Shown here one piece after another: positions 22,451 through 34,599 of a stretch of DNA of 64,000 nucleotides (positions are counted from its first letter, which is position 1; each line of letters begins with the position of its first letter). A model generated the notes under the pieces. That model ran no database searches and was not told the origin of the DNA. It worked only from the letters and a program-made list of their open reading frames with translations. Source of the DNA: Hygrocybe punicea. Taxonomy: Eukaryota; Basidiomycota; Agaricomycetes; Agaricales; Hygrophoraceae. The stretch covers positions 4,526,001 to 4,590,000 of the forward strand of contig OY744472.1 of the NCBI GenBank assembly GCA_963556145.1. The letters run 5' to 3'. The position numbers were made by a program, and so were the translations under genes.

Positions 22451-23612
22451 AATGGACTTTCCCCTGTATGCAAACAACCTCGACATTATTTACACCAACG
22501 AAAACACCCAGAAGAAGAAACAGAATACCCAGAAACAGAAGAGAAGAAACAGAAATGGAATGGACAGATGGAACATGACCATAGAGAAACATGTAGCAGG
22601 TTCTCTCACCAGCTATAAAAATAAGAGACGAAGTAGCAGGTTCTCTCACCGGCTATACAAATAAGAGATGAAACAGCAGGTTCTCTCACCAGCTATATAA
22701 GTAAGAGATGAATATCCGAAATGATATAAAATCTACGATCCCCAGACGCATGCATGATCGCTATGAGCCGTAGAACAAACCTTGATGTCTATGGACACCA
22801 AAACCGAACCAGAAGGATACTGGTTATCAAACCAATGACCTCCAATCCCATGTGGAAAGGAACCCGATGTGCTGCTGACCGGTATGGCAGTAAATGCACC
22901 AGAAAAAGAAACGATGAAGAATGAATCCCCATCCGAAATCCTTTGCCAATGTATAACTTGGAACTGGCAACTCTTTCACCTTTCTTATCCCGAATTCCCA
23001 AACACTTTCTGACCGATACCAAACCCTGTTGCATTCATGGAATATGAAGAAATCTCGCACACCATTTGAGTGTAGGAAATCCACGATCAGTCAACAACAC
23101 CGATATCTGAAACGATACAAATCTATGCTCATTCAAGTGTCCGTAATGACTATAAACTTCTGACACCCAGAACTCCCCTCATCCCCAAAACGCCGACCAC
23201 CTACTCCCCTTCAGACCGACGACACAACCGAAATGTTATCAAACTACGACATACCTTGAATAACCACCTGGACCCCGACAACCCCTCACTCCTTCCAACC
23301 CCGACACCCTTGACGATTTAAAGACAAAGAAACAATAACCCTGATTATTGAAAATGACAAAAAAATTACAAAAAAACAATTGGACGAACCCGGATATATT
23401 TCTTTTGAAACCCTTGTAACTCAGTAACGTCTTCATGATTCAATGACCTTTGGACTGACATTTTTTCCTTCTTCATGTCTTTGATTTCTTGCCGACCTTG
23501 ATCATGTCGTTAAACTGTCTGTTCTTTCCTTGTATTTTTTTCCTTGTTCTTTGTTTCCCTTGTTCTTTGTTCTTCCGGTTAATCGGGACGATTCCCCTTG
23601 TTCCGGGGGTAT
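22451..23612. other. 3' internal spacer of LTR element
   Basis: AT-rich non-coding sequence with a 40-bp tandem repeat (22595-22714). Just before the 3' LTR, the words CGATTCCCCTTGTTCCGGGG occur once outside and once inside the LTR start (about 23588 and 23617), so the LTR boundary has a local duplication. No convincing polypurine tract. Confidence 0.45.
22595..22714. repeat. Tandem repeat, 40 bp x 3
   Basis: AGCAGGTTCTCTCACC recurs at 22595, 22635 and 22675, each followed by a GGCTATA/AGCTATA-type AT stretch and AAGAGA. Three units with a few differences. Confidence 0.85.
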
Positions 23613-25217
23613 TGTTACGATTCCCCTTGTTCCGGGGGTATTGTTACGTTTCCAACTCCGCTTCCAACCCCGATGTCCATTCCGATACCCACCACGACGA
23701 TTCTGCACTGCACACCTTCCTTTTTCATTTCATTTTGTCCCTTCTTCTAGAACAATCCAGACCGACCATGGACATCTCCCACGTGACCTTGTTGTACCCG
23801 AATAGTCTCCTTGCCGATGGACGTCACCGACATTGTCTTTTCCCTTCGATATCTTGTTTACGCTATCCCACGATAAACCGATCACAATGGCTGTACTCCC
23901 GACACAGCTCATTACCGTAATTGTTATTGGCAGCATTGCCATCATCTTCCTGATCGGTTTCTACCTTGTTATGATCTATCTTTGGCATCGGCACCGAAAC
24001 CCTTCCACCATTGATACTTCTGACTTCCACCTCGACAATATATCGACACATAATTGACAATTGCCATTCCCGGATATTTGGTTTCCATATTCGTACCCTG
24101 TGCCCACCATTATCCTCCCTGACGATCCGACGACATTCCTCACCTGCATGCGAACTCTGAACAATCCCCAATCACGAGACATTTCACTGTTCTCTCTAAT
24201 CCGACCATCGCCGGAGCATACTCTTTTGGACTTCGACTACAGACCATACGACTTCCCAAACAGTGAACCAACCCCTATCGTATATTGTTCGCACGACACC
24301 GCTTCAATGCAGTACCCGACGACTTGTTCCCACAACTTGTCACTCATGCCATGACTCGAAACCTGGACCCACGTTCATTTATCCTTTTCCATCCATAATC
24401 TTGATACCTCCCACACCCCTTTCTTGGATGAATACCGACATCAGGTGGACTGCATTGTTCCACAGACAGGACAAGACATCACCCCTCGATATGTCATTGA
24501 CACAGACATCGTCATCCAGTACAGCTTATGCTGTTCACATGTCTGACCTCGACTATCCCACCATCCTAGTTGGTTTTCCCTCCATACATTCCTTTGTTTT
24601 CCCTTATACCGACCTTGTCACTATGTCCCTGCTACCTCAAGACACTCTCATCACCAATCCTACACTGGACGATACCCATCTTCGACCCGACCGTGCAATG
24701 CACTTGCCAAACTGCGCACTTGCCCATTACAGCAAGTGTAGACCCCGAATTGGCAATTCTGCATGTCACATGATCCGATGACAAATCATCCGAGTCATCT
24801 GGACCTCTTCTATCCTCAATGACACCTGGGCCTCCAGTTGGATCGCGAGAACATCAACATGAGGACGCCTCATGTGCGCCTCATGGTGAACACATGGTGT
24901 AGTTGGACATGTTGTGGCTTCATGGTTGTATTTCTATTTACCTCCCCTCAAGACCAGTCACTATATATACTGTTCTTGTTGTTGGTTCGGACTTTTTCTT
25001 CTTTTCCTTTCCTTACGTTTAGTCTGGTTCTTGGGGCAGACTCATCTTGTTTTGGGTAACCCCCACGGCTCGCAATGACATTAGACCTTGACCCCCCCTT
25101 TTTAGCAGTGTTGTCTTCGCTGTAAGCAACAATGAAAGCTGCTGTTCTCCCCTCTGGAAGCCGATCCCCTGTTAAGTTGATTGTTGCCGGAGCCCGCTGC
25201 AGAAGCGATCCGTAACA
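23613..25217 (+). repeat. 3' LTR (1,605 bp)
   Basis: Same length as the 5' LTR, offset 4,657 bp; encoded peptides in it are identical to those in the 5' LTR. Followed by target duplication TGATG (25218-25222) and the KDZ gene in frame. Confidence 0.9.
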
Positions 25218-26744
25218 TGATGTGACGGGTGAGTGGGAGCAGCATGTGCTGGCATGGGAAGTGGACAACACCAAATTCTGTCCATACGACCTTCCAGAAG
25301 AGAGTAAGTGGTTCCGTTCGCTATCGGAGACAATGTGGCTAAATGTATGTTATATAGAGGTGACACTGGCATCCGCCAAGAAGAAGATTTCTGAGGAGGA
25401 GCATGAGAGGACGGTACAAGGTGAGACGGATATCATTGGCATGGAGGTTACTCCCAGTGACTTTATAATATCGGGTCTGGACCTGGAGGATCAACAGTGA
25501 GTTGTGTATTGATATGCCGATGGTACAGGCGCTGATGATGATTACCAGGCAACGTCTGATTGTCGATGCTCGAAAGCAAAATCTTACACCCATCCAGGCT
25601 ATGAAGATGCAGAAACGGCAGACACTCCTTCTGAAATGAAAGCAGAAGTTTATAGAGGTCCTTCATGTGTACATGCCTGGTCTACATGCGTATCTCTCTG
25701 CACAAGTCACTGCAGGGGTGGCCGACTCCACATCGCTGCCAGAAGAGATGAAGATCTACTTGCCTTCGTCAATCCCTGCTACTGACCGTCACCGGGTCTG
25801 CTTCCCTGGCCTACCAGAAATAGAGGACCGCCTTCGGTTTGCCCAAATGCACGAATCACTGTCCAGCTTGCGCCGGCATCTTTGAACGCGAATTATGGCG
25901 AGCAAACTTAATAACAAAAATGCTTCGTCGCAGCGGGCATATGTATGGTCCTGTACACTTCAAGATCAAGTCAAGGTTCGCATTCGCGCTGCTCAAAGCC
26001 AGTATAATATGGCTCGGGCTGCGACATTATCCCTACGTGGACACGGAGAGTGGGAGAAAACACTTGCTGTTCTCAAGCCTGAAGATGTTCAAGGTATAAG
26101 CGAGCGTTCACTTACTGAGGAGGAGAAGGAGGACCGTCGCAGGACTCGCCTGATGGCGGGCTTGCCAGAGGACAGCATGCTCACAAATATGCCTGTTGTG
26201 GCATTTGATCCTAGGCTGGCCCTGGGTGAAGGATGGAGGTCATTATCTTGGATCTGGTATACAGTCAGTGAGAACGAGCTGGAGGGATCCCCACAGGAAG
26301 TTGAAGCCAGTAGGTGTATGCTGCGCACCTATTATTAATGATTTAATACCTGTCCTAGGTCTCCGCGTCGAATGGGTCAAAACCCGAGCTCGTGCTAGCC
26401 GATGGCGTGAGGATTTGCAACTGCTCGAGGAAGAGATGCGCAGAGCACTGGAATTCTGTTGGTGGCGATCACGGTGGTGGATGCGACGTGCCGAGGGTCA
26501 GGGTGCCAGACCCAGCTACATTAAGGAGGGACTGTATGCCTATACCATCGAGCAAAGCGCTGCGGAGCAAAAACGAGCTATCCGCTGGGCAACCCAATGG
26601 GCTGCTATTTGAGAAAGGGCACAAGTGGTCCTGAGGACTCAACTGTCGAATGTAGAGGTCTCTGAGCCATTGCCGGAGCTGGTGGTCGAGATCAACGATG
26701 ATGAGAAGGACCCGGGGGAGGATACGGACGACGAGCTGTCCTGA

Positions 26745-27085
26745 TTGGGCACTGTTGCATTACAATGTGTACATGTTTTTTTCACGTAGTATGATAAACC
26801 GTTTTCGCAATATATGAGGACTGATTATAATGAGCACCTGATTATAATGAGCACCTAAGATACATTATAATGAGCACCTAAGATACATTGTAATACAGGA
26901 TGAGTGTAGCTGCCTGCCATTACAATGACCTCACGCCAGAAGGACAGGGTGTAGTTATTTTAACGTGCACCACAGGATTTCTCAGTATTCATTACAATTG
27001 TACTACAGGGACTATTGCCTATTGGTAATTGAAACTGCAAGTCATGCCTCCGATCAATCAACTCTGTCAGGATAAGCCTAGTCAT
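26745..27085. other. Spacer with CATTATAATG repeats, then Rho exon 1
   Basis: Direct repeats of ATTATAATGAGCACCT (26829-26880) and further CATTACAATG words mark the dispersed family also seen at 5.1-6.8 kb. From about 27044 the sequence reads into the first exon of the Rho-like gene (ATGCCTCCGATCAATC, then a frame giving ISLVIVGD across the insertion). Confidence 0.5.
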
Positions 27086-28062
27086 ATGCTGTATAAACTG
27101 TACATTTATTTGCCGCGGCCGCGGCCGCATTTTGGAGTGACCGCGACTTGAAGATTTTGAGTAGATGAACCTATATACATGAACTATATATCCATGTCAT
27201 TACTGGCGCATCTTCGTATTACATTTTTTGTTTGCGAGGCGAGGCGTTTTGCACACAGGGCTCCAACTGTAAGAATTGGCCTGCACAATGTTGCCGACGC
27301 TCTCCCACTGCCCATTCAATGACCTCGCAAAGCCAGGCACATGTCAATAGACATGGCTACTGCATTTTCGAGGTGGATTGTGGGGTATCGGAGGTGTCGG
27401 GAGGGTGGCCATCCTCGTTGTTGGCACTGTCGCACTGCTGCTGCCTCTGCCTATGTCATGGTCCTTGCCATTCTCCACCTTATTGTTAATGCTGTTGTTC
27501 AGACCGTCCTCGCCTTCGTTCTCATGTCCTCGTTTGTCGTACTTGTTGTCCTCGCTTTGTTGGTTGTCCTCGCTTTGTTGGTTGTACTTTGCAATTTGCA
27601 GCCAGCTTCTACCGTACCAATTTAGGAAAGTCGGAGTTTTACGTGAAACTCACACAATTTTCAAACAGCAATGACACCATTAACGACAACCTGGATAACA
27701 GGGAGACGTGGACGGCTCACGAAGATGCGGATGGACGAAGATGTAGACGACTCACGAAGATGCGGGTCACACGGTTGAAGACAATATCGACAAGGAAAAA
27801 AGGACAGTGCGACAGTGCCAACAACGAGGATGGCCGCCCTACCGACACCTCCCACACCCTGCAATCAACCTCGAAAATGCAGTAGCCATGTCTATTGACA
27901 TGTTCCTGGCTTTGCGAGGTCATTGAATGGGCAGTGGGAGAGCGTCGGCAACATTGTGCAGGCCGAATCATTCTTACAGTTGGAGCCCTGTGTGCAAAAC
28001 GCCTTGCCTCGCAAACAAAAATGTAATATTATGCGCCAGTAATGACATGGATATAGTTCATG

Positions 28063-28343
28063 TGTTGAATTTACAACCTACATATCGGCTTATCCTATCC
28101 CAATATGGACAATTACATAATATTTCATTCATTACATTTTTCGTACGATTCCTTACTCCTCAGTTGTTCCATCATTAACAACTGAGAAGTAAGTGCACAC
28201 TATTCATTGCTACACACATTCATTAACACATTATCCGGTATCCATTCACTTAGGTAGAGAATAACAATCAGTTGTTCCATCATTAACAACTGAGAATATC
28301 CATTCACTTAGAAATATCCCCGATTGGTTCTATAAACTCAACA
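28063..28343 (+). repeat. Copia 5' LTR
   Basis: 281 bp, TG...CA ends. Contains the palindromic word CAGTTGTTCCATCATTAACA near 28151 and again near 28270. Confidence 0.92.
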
Positions 28344-28355
28344 GGTTATGAGCCC
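28344..28355 (+). promoter_or_regulatory. Primer-binding site matching initiator tRNA-Met anticodon arm
   Basis: GGTTATGAGCCC starts directly after the LTR. It is complementary to GGGCTCATAACC, the anticodon stem-loop of initiator tRNA-Met (CAT anticodon in the middle). Drosophila copia is primed by a cleaved half of that tRNA using a closely similar site, so the same mechanism is inferred. Confidence 0.8.
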
Positions 28356-31300
28356 TGAAACCCGAACAATGTCGAGCTCTGCAATCAAGATTGTAAACCT
28401 CCCAAAGCTGAAAGATGACGGCTCGAATTGGATTACATACAAAGAGAGGATAACCAACACTCTCACCCATAAAGGATTCAGACGACACTTAAACGGGACA
28501 GCGCGAAAACCAATCGAGATCGAACGCAGATCCGGAAAGTACTACGTGCCCGGCAGCACAACCGAACTCAAAGACGATGAGATCGACGAATACGAGAAGA
28601 AATCGGACGAGTACGCCCAAAAGGAGGCATCAGTTCGAGAAGTCATCTATGAAACAATCAGTAAATCAATGTTTCTACAGATCAAAAACGAACCATCTGC
28701 CTTGCTCGTTTGGGACAAACTAACCTCCATATTCGAAGGAAAGGGTGACATGGTCCAAATGGACATGCTGAATAAGCTGCAAAACAAAATCTGCCCCGAA
28801 GACGGAGACGTCCGACGACACCTCTCAGACATGCTCGAGAGCAAAGAGGAACTAGCCGGCATGGGAATGTCGTTAACCGACAACCAATTCTCGGCCATGA
28901 TACGCAATTCCCTACCCCCGAGCTATAGACCGCTACTCACGGCTATGAGCACCGCCACTAGACTAGCCGGAAAACCGTTCGAAAGCGCGATCCTCATTCA
29001 GGAAGTCAACGAAGAAGCCGACCAACAGAAGGTCGCTCAGAACACGGATCAAGCCGTCGAAAACGCCGCAATGGTCGCCATCCACGGAACCAGAAGAAAA
29101 AGCGCAAATCCAAAGGGGAAACCACCCGGAAAAATCTGCTCTAACTGCAAACGCAAGGGACACCTAGAAAAAGACTGTTACCAACCAGGAGGGGCAAAGG
29201 AAGGACAGGCACCGTGGCAAAAGAAAAAGGACCCCAAAGCGGCGAACGTAGTCGAAGATGACGACAATATTGAGGACGTAGCTCTCATTCTCTCCACAGA
29301 CTTTGATGACGAAACAGAAAACGTCGCATTTACCGTTACCTCAGACTTTCAGAGAGAGGCCGAGATCGAAGCTTTATCAGCCTCCTCAGAAGAAATATGT
29401 GCCATCATAGATAGCGGTGCATCACGACATTTCTGCCCCGATCGCAACAGATTCACCAACTTCGTCCAAATGGAAAATCAACCCGTCAGAGCGGCAGACG
29501 GGAGAATACTCCAGGCCACCGGGAAAGGGGAGATAAAACTCCAACTTCCTATGGGAAAGGACGCCAAGCCAACAAACGTCACGATACAAAGCGCGATCTA
29601 CGCACCAAGCCTAGCGTTCATATTGATATCCGTCAGCACCCTCGACAGAGCCGGCTACTCCATCCACGTAAAGGACCAAATATGCAGCATAATCAAACCC
29701 GATCAGAGAACAGTCGGACGGATACCACTGATTCGCGGTCTCTATCACATAACAACGAACGCAGACCCTGAAGAAGAGCCGGCGTCGGCCAACGTAGCCT
29801 CCAAAATCACCACCATCTCGCAACTACACAGAAAAATGGGTCACATAAACCACAACGACCTAAAACAGATGGTCAGAGAGAAAATGGTAGATGGAATAGA
29901 CTTAGACCTCAGTTCCAAACCCGAATTCTGCAAGACATGCGTGAAAGCGAAGGCCACACGAAGACCCTTCCCCAAGGAAAGCCACTCCAAAACCAAATCC
30001 TACGGAGAAAAGATCGTGACCGACGTATGGGGACCAGCTCCAACCCGCTCACTAGGGGGACACAGCTACTCCCTCTGCTTCAAGGACCTTCACACCCACG
30101 AAGAGCGCATATACTTTATGAAGCACAAATCCGAGTCCTTCGAAAACTACAAATCCTATGAAGCCTGGGTAAGAATCCAACGCGACGCCCCAATAAAAAT
30201 CCTTGGATCAGATCGCGGTGGCGAATTCACCAGCAAGAAATTCAAAGCACATACCGACCACGCCGGTACGATTCGACACCTCACAGTCCACGACTCGCCA
30301 GCATCGAACGGAAGCGCCGAACGCACCAACCGCACCCACATGGATTGCGCCAGAGCAATGTTGATAACATCAGACTTACCACAAAACCTATGGGGAGAAG
30401 CCAAACTCCACTCAGTTTGGCTACGCAACCGCACTCCCATGCGAACCCTTGATGAAAACAAAACACCATACGAAATGGCAACAGGGAAGAAACCGGACTT
30501 GTCCGACCTGCACGAATGGGGTTGCAAAGCATGGGTAAAACGTCTAAATGCCAACAAACTCGAACCCAAATCGGAAGAATGCCATTTTGTAGGCTACGAC
30601 GACGAATCCAAAGCGTATCGTATCTACTGGCCCACGAAACGCAAAGTAAGCATCGAACGCGACGTCTACTTCAACAGAGATGAAGCTACGTCACCTGGGA
30701 TCGTCCACATTGAGGTGGAGACAGAACCATACGCCAATCCACCCAATCCCACAACACCAACAACAAATCAGACCACCAACAACACAAACCCAACTCACCT
30801 CGAACCACACAACCCTTCGATCCCGACAGATCAACACACAGACACACAAGATCCACCCACAATGCCTATACACCAAAAACGCCTCAGAAACGACGGACTA
30901 GACGAACCAGAACCCAACACTGGCCGCGGTTATCGACCTAGAAAACCGACAGGCTTCTATAGCAACCTACACAAAGGGAAAGACCCAGAAATGGCTGCAA
31001 CGTCAGAACTACCCAACGAATACACGGCAGACGCAACAGAGGTAGAAGACGCGGACATTCCCTTTCAAGACGCTATAGAATACGCCCTGACCGCCGGCGA
31101 AACAGAACCAGAAACCATCGAAGAGGCACTACAAGGCGCGGAAACAAAACAGTGGTCAGACGCAATTGAAAATGAACTCACCCAAATCGAGAAATTCCAA
31201 ACATGGGACATCATCGAGGCACCCCCCGATGCCAACATAACGAAGTGCCGATACACCTTTCGCTACAAACGCAACCCCGACGGCCAAATAGCTAAGTATA

Positions 31301-31717
31301 AAGCCCGATTAGTAGCAAAAGGATTCACCCAAATCTACGGACTCGACTACTTCGAAACATTCGCCCCAGTAGTCAAACACGCCACACTCCGCGTCCTACT
31401 CTCGTTCGCAGCCAACAAAGGATCAGCGATACATCAGGCGGACGTCAAAAACACGTACCTCAATGCCGAGCTCAAAGAGACCATATACATGGAATTACCG
31501 CCATTGTATACCCATTTCAGAGAGCTCCCGCGTAATCACCGGACCACCAACTTAATCTGCAAGCTAAACAAAGCACTCTACGGAACCAGGCAAGGCGCCA
31601 ACGAGTGGTACCGAAAGCTCAAGACCACCTTCCTCTCGCTGAACTACAAAGTATGTAGCGCCGACGAAGCAGTATTCTACCTGCTCGAAAACGACGACTA
31701 CACAATAGTGGCCGCGG

Positions 31718-31876
31718 TGGAGAGGTACCGAGGTACCTCTCCGGGGGCTCACGCAGGACTCGAGGTGGAAGTCGACTGGATAGGATAGGAATGGGTCTCT
31801 CTACTACATCAGGAAGGCTACTAACTAGGTCAACCGTGGGAACCCAGTCACGTGACTGCCAGGTCCCACTACTCCA
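31718..31876 (-). repeat. TRIM LTR, left copy
   Basis: On + it begins TGGAGAGGTACCGAGGTACC: the arms GGAGAGGTACC and GGTACCTCTCC form a perfect 11-bp hairpin with a GA loop at one LTR end. Confidence 0.85.
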
Positions 31877-33464
31877 AGTGCCCCTTTTCCTCATGGCGAC
31901 GCCCTCGTCACCAACTGCTACAGAAAAGAACACAAAACAAACGAAACTGACCAAAAAACTCTAAAGCCACAACTCCCAGTCCTTCAGAAAGCCTTGACTC
32001 AAGGCCAGGGCCTTATATCGTGAAGCGGGAAGTCGTCCTCGCGCAGGGGGCGGTAGATGACCAGACTCTATAGAACTCCTCTCTCAAACTCAAACTCTCC
32101 GAATGCCTTCCTCACGAGGGTTAGGGCTTACGATGCAAGATCCAAAATTGCTCGAATTGCTCTGGCAAGTACTCAGTGCAGCGTGCAAGTTCTGGTGATC
32201 GAAAACGTAACGGTGTTGGTGGAACTAGGTGAACAGGTGTATGAACAAGTGTAGTGACGGCTCGTAGGTAGACTTTAATCGACATCCAGAGGTGGGGGGG
32301 AACGGGGACGAGACTGTGATAAAAGCTATAATAAATGATAGGGCATAGGGTTGTACTAACGAGGGCATAGTATCTCGACGCGAAGGGGGTAGGCGTATCA
32401 CGCGAAGGGATCGCGGCGGTTCGTTGGGTCGGCATGGGGTACATGGTGCCGTTGGGTTGTCCTTGGTAGTCACCACGGTCGAGAACGGGGCCACAGGGAG
32501 CTGAACGAGGGCTCGCGGGGCCGGGCATGGTGCAAGAAACCGGCCGGGGGGTGGTGACGTGGCGGAACGCGGTGGGGGTCTGGGGGCGGTGGGCACGGTC
32601 CGTTCGTGGTATTGGAGGCAGGTGGGGTGCTCCGGGATGGTGAACGGGTGGGCCGCGAGTGTCGTGAGTCGACCTGGGGCCGGCTACGTTGGCGGAACGG
32701 AGCCGCGCGATGGTGACGTGGCGCGGGGCTGGGGTGTCTGGAGGTGACGGCGGGGGTTCGTTTGGTGCAACGAAGGGGAACGGGGGGTCCTGGCCGGTGG
32801 AACGATGATGCCGGGAGTCGAATGAGTCCGTGTAGGGGTGGGGGTGACGAGAAATGGGGGTCTAAAAGTGGTGACGTGGCAGATCCGTGGGGTGACCAAA
32901 AGGGCGGGACGGCTTCGTTTGGGGCAACGAAGCGCGGTGGGGGGTTCTTCTGGGCAGGACGTAAGCACCGGGTCGTCGAGCGTGGATGTAGGGACCGAGA
33001 TGGATACGTGTGGGGCCGGGGAATGCTAAAATATGGGGGGTCGAAAGGTGGTGACGCGGCTGTACGCGGGTGGCCGTTGGGCGTCAAAAATGGACGACGT
33101 GGGGCAGAACGGGGGCCATAAGACGTCCAAGGAAGGCTTGAGAGGCCGTCCTGGGTCTGAGAAGAAAAAACCGGGCGTGGACGCGGGTGACGCGGCCTGG
33201 GGCTTTTGGGTGCTCGAAAAGGGTCGAGTCCGCGTCTCTGGGTCAACGATGGTCGACGCGGGGCCCTGGTGGACTGAGCGAGAGTGCCGGGGGGTAGCGC
33301 GATTGATGTACGGCTGTGAATGAAGAGAAAATCCGCCGTCGCGCAGCAGGGGGTGGTGAGGCCGAAAAGAGTCGTCTCGCGAGAAAATCCAGCAAAGAAA
33401 GGCAAAAAGAGGAGAAAGTCCAGAAAAAGAAAGCAGTGAGTCGAAAACACTCTCATCACCACGA

Positions 33465-33623
33465 TGGAGAGGTACCGAGGTACCTCTCCGGGGGCTCACG
33501 CAGGACTCGAGGTGGAAGTCGACTGGATAGGATAGGAATGGGTCTCTCTACTACATCAGGAAGGCTACTAACTAGGTCAACCGTGGGAACCCAGTCACGT
33601 GACTGCCAGGTCCCACTACTCCA
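33465..33623 (-). repeat. TRIM LTR, right copy
   Basis: Same 159 bp as the left copy, including the terminal hairpin at 33466-33489. Followed by GCGG and the Copia frame. Confidence 0.85.
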
Positions 33624-34599
33624 GCGGCTACCGACGACTTCACAATAATCGCAAGCACGATTAAACATGCCCAGTGAATAAAACAGCAACTCAACGATCA
33701 CTTCGAGATAGTCGACCTCGGAGAAATCAATTGGTTACTAGGCATCCACATCCAGCGCGACATCGCGAGACGCACGATCGCACTCAGACAGCAGGCCTAC
33801 ATCGATCGGATAGTCACTAAGATGGGATTACAAGATGCCAGACCAGTAAACACGCCAATGGAACCTAACGTCGACCTCAGTTACAATTCGCCGGCCATCT
33901 CACCGGAATGTCTAAATCCCTCCGAGATATCCCAGTACCGAGAAGCCATCGGATCGCTAATGTACGCGGCAATCGCTACTCGCCCCGATATCGCATACGC
34001 AATCTCCACGCTATCGCAATTCATGCAAGCCCCCAGATCAACCCACTGGAAAGCCGTCCTAAGAGTGTTCAAATACCTCAAGGGAACCCGCGACTTAAGA
34101 CTCGTACTAGGAGGAGATCACACAACGTTAATCGGCTACTCCGACGCGGACTGGGCTTCTCAAGCGGATTGTTACTCAATATCCGGATACGCCTTCCTTA
34201 TAGGCGACGGCATCGTCTCATGGAGCAGTAAAAAACAGCCCATAGTCACCTTATCCAGCACTGAATCCGAATACGTCGCACTCACACATTCGGCGAAGGA
34301 GATCATATGGCTACGAAAGTTAATATCCGAAATATTCGGGAACTTAACTTACCCATCCGAGCTGAACTGCGACAATCAAGGGGCAATAATCCTCTCAAAA
34401 GACTCGACCTTTCACATGCGCACGAAGCACATCGACACTCGTTTTCATTTCATTCGACAAATCGTCGAACTCCAATACGTTACAATCAATTACTGCCCCA
34501 CCGAAAACATGACGGCCGATACATTCACCAAATCCCTCGCACGTATCAAATTCAAGAAATTCCGAGACCAGCTCGGATTACAACCGCCGATTTTCGCTT

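Larger units (their letters stand above)
18956..25217 (+). mobile_element. Large LTR element without pol (LARD-like), 6,262 bp
   Basis: Two 1,605-bp LTRs (18956-20560 and 23613-25217) begin TGTTACG and end CGTAACA, with the 5-bp duplication TGATG at 18951-18955 and 25218-25222. I found no difference between the LTRs where I compared them, so insertion is recent. The 3,052-bp interior has no reverse transcriptase, integrase or RNase H. It has two overlapping unknown ORFs (21633-22450). The TATA-like box in each LTR (20305) and the ORFs point to + orientation. I found neither a TGG-type primer site after the 5' LTR nor a clear polypurine tract, so it presumably moves with help from another element. 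Confidence 0.85.
16861..26744 (+). pseudogene. KDZ transposase gene, split by LTR element
   Basis: A KDZ-type (Kyakuja-Dileera-Zisupton) transposase. Exon 1 (16861-16983) ends KPKAKCYENS, then a GT-AG intron to 17037. Next come DAPLITWRDRFREEYL, a Cys cluster (CAACGKEDASFRCRDC), HPNGQFCPFHQSGH, NGTGDLQKGEW and SYDIACQW. After these lie FVPKFHLPAHVKRCW and VGRTDGEGVERNWSWLN, the KDZ core. The gene stops at 18955 inside REEHGDV and resumes in frame at 25223 with TGEWEQHVLAWEVDN once the 6.26-kb LTR element and one 5-bp TGATG are removed. The C-terminal part has LRVEWVKTRARASRWRED and an acidic end. TGA codons at 25637, 25883 and 26610 lie where arginine fits, so it was also decaying by CGA to TGA. 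Confidence 0.8.
31718..33623 (-). mobile_element. Miniature LTR element (TRIM-like), 1,906 bp
   Basis: Two apparently identical 159-bp LTRs (31718-31876, 33465-33623), with TG...CA ends and 4-bp duplication GCGG (31714-31717, 33624-33627), sit inside the Copia RT region. On the minus strand a TGG-type primer site (TGGTGATGAGAGTG) begins 3 nt after the 5' LTR. A polypurine tract (AGGAAAAGGGG) lies just before the 3' LTR, so the element runs on -. There is no pol. The interior is GC-rich with GTGGTGACG-type repeats and a 330-codon open frame (33462-32470) of Pro/Arg/Ser-rich composition that I do not credit as a gene. Confidence 0.82.

Noticed and set aside
18956..25217. Segmental duplication of a host gene rather than an LTR element
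   Set aside because: TG...CA ends, equal 1,605-bp repeats, a 5-bp target duplication and an independent solo copy all point to an LTR element.
27232..27971. Pair of mirror-image ORFs
   Set aside because: They are the two arms of the foldback element read in opposite directions.
28344..28355. ATG 28348 as the Copia Gag start
   Set aside because: It lies within the primer-binding site; ATG 28369 begins the Gag-like sequence.
32470..33462. 330-codon minus-strand open frame in the miniature LTR element
   Set aside because: It is Pro/Arg/Ser-rich, lies in GC-rich repeated sequence with open frames on both strands, and shows no domain. Its openness follows from base composition.
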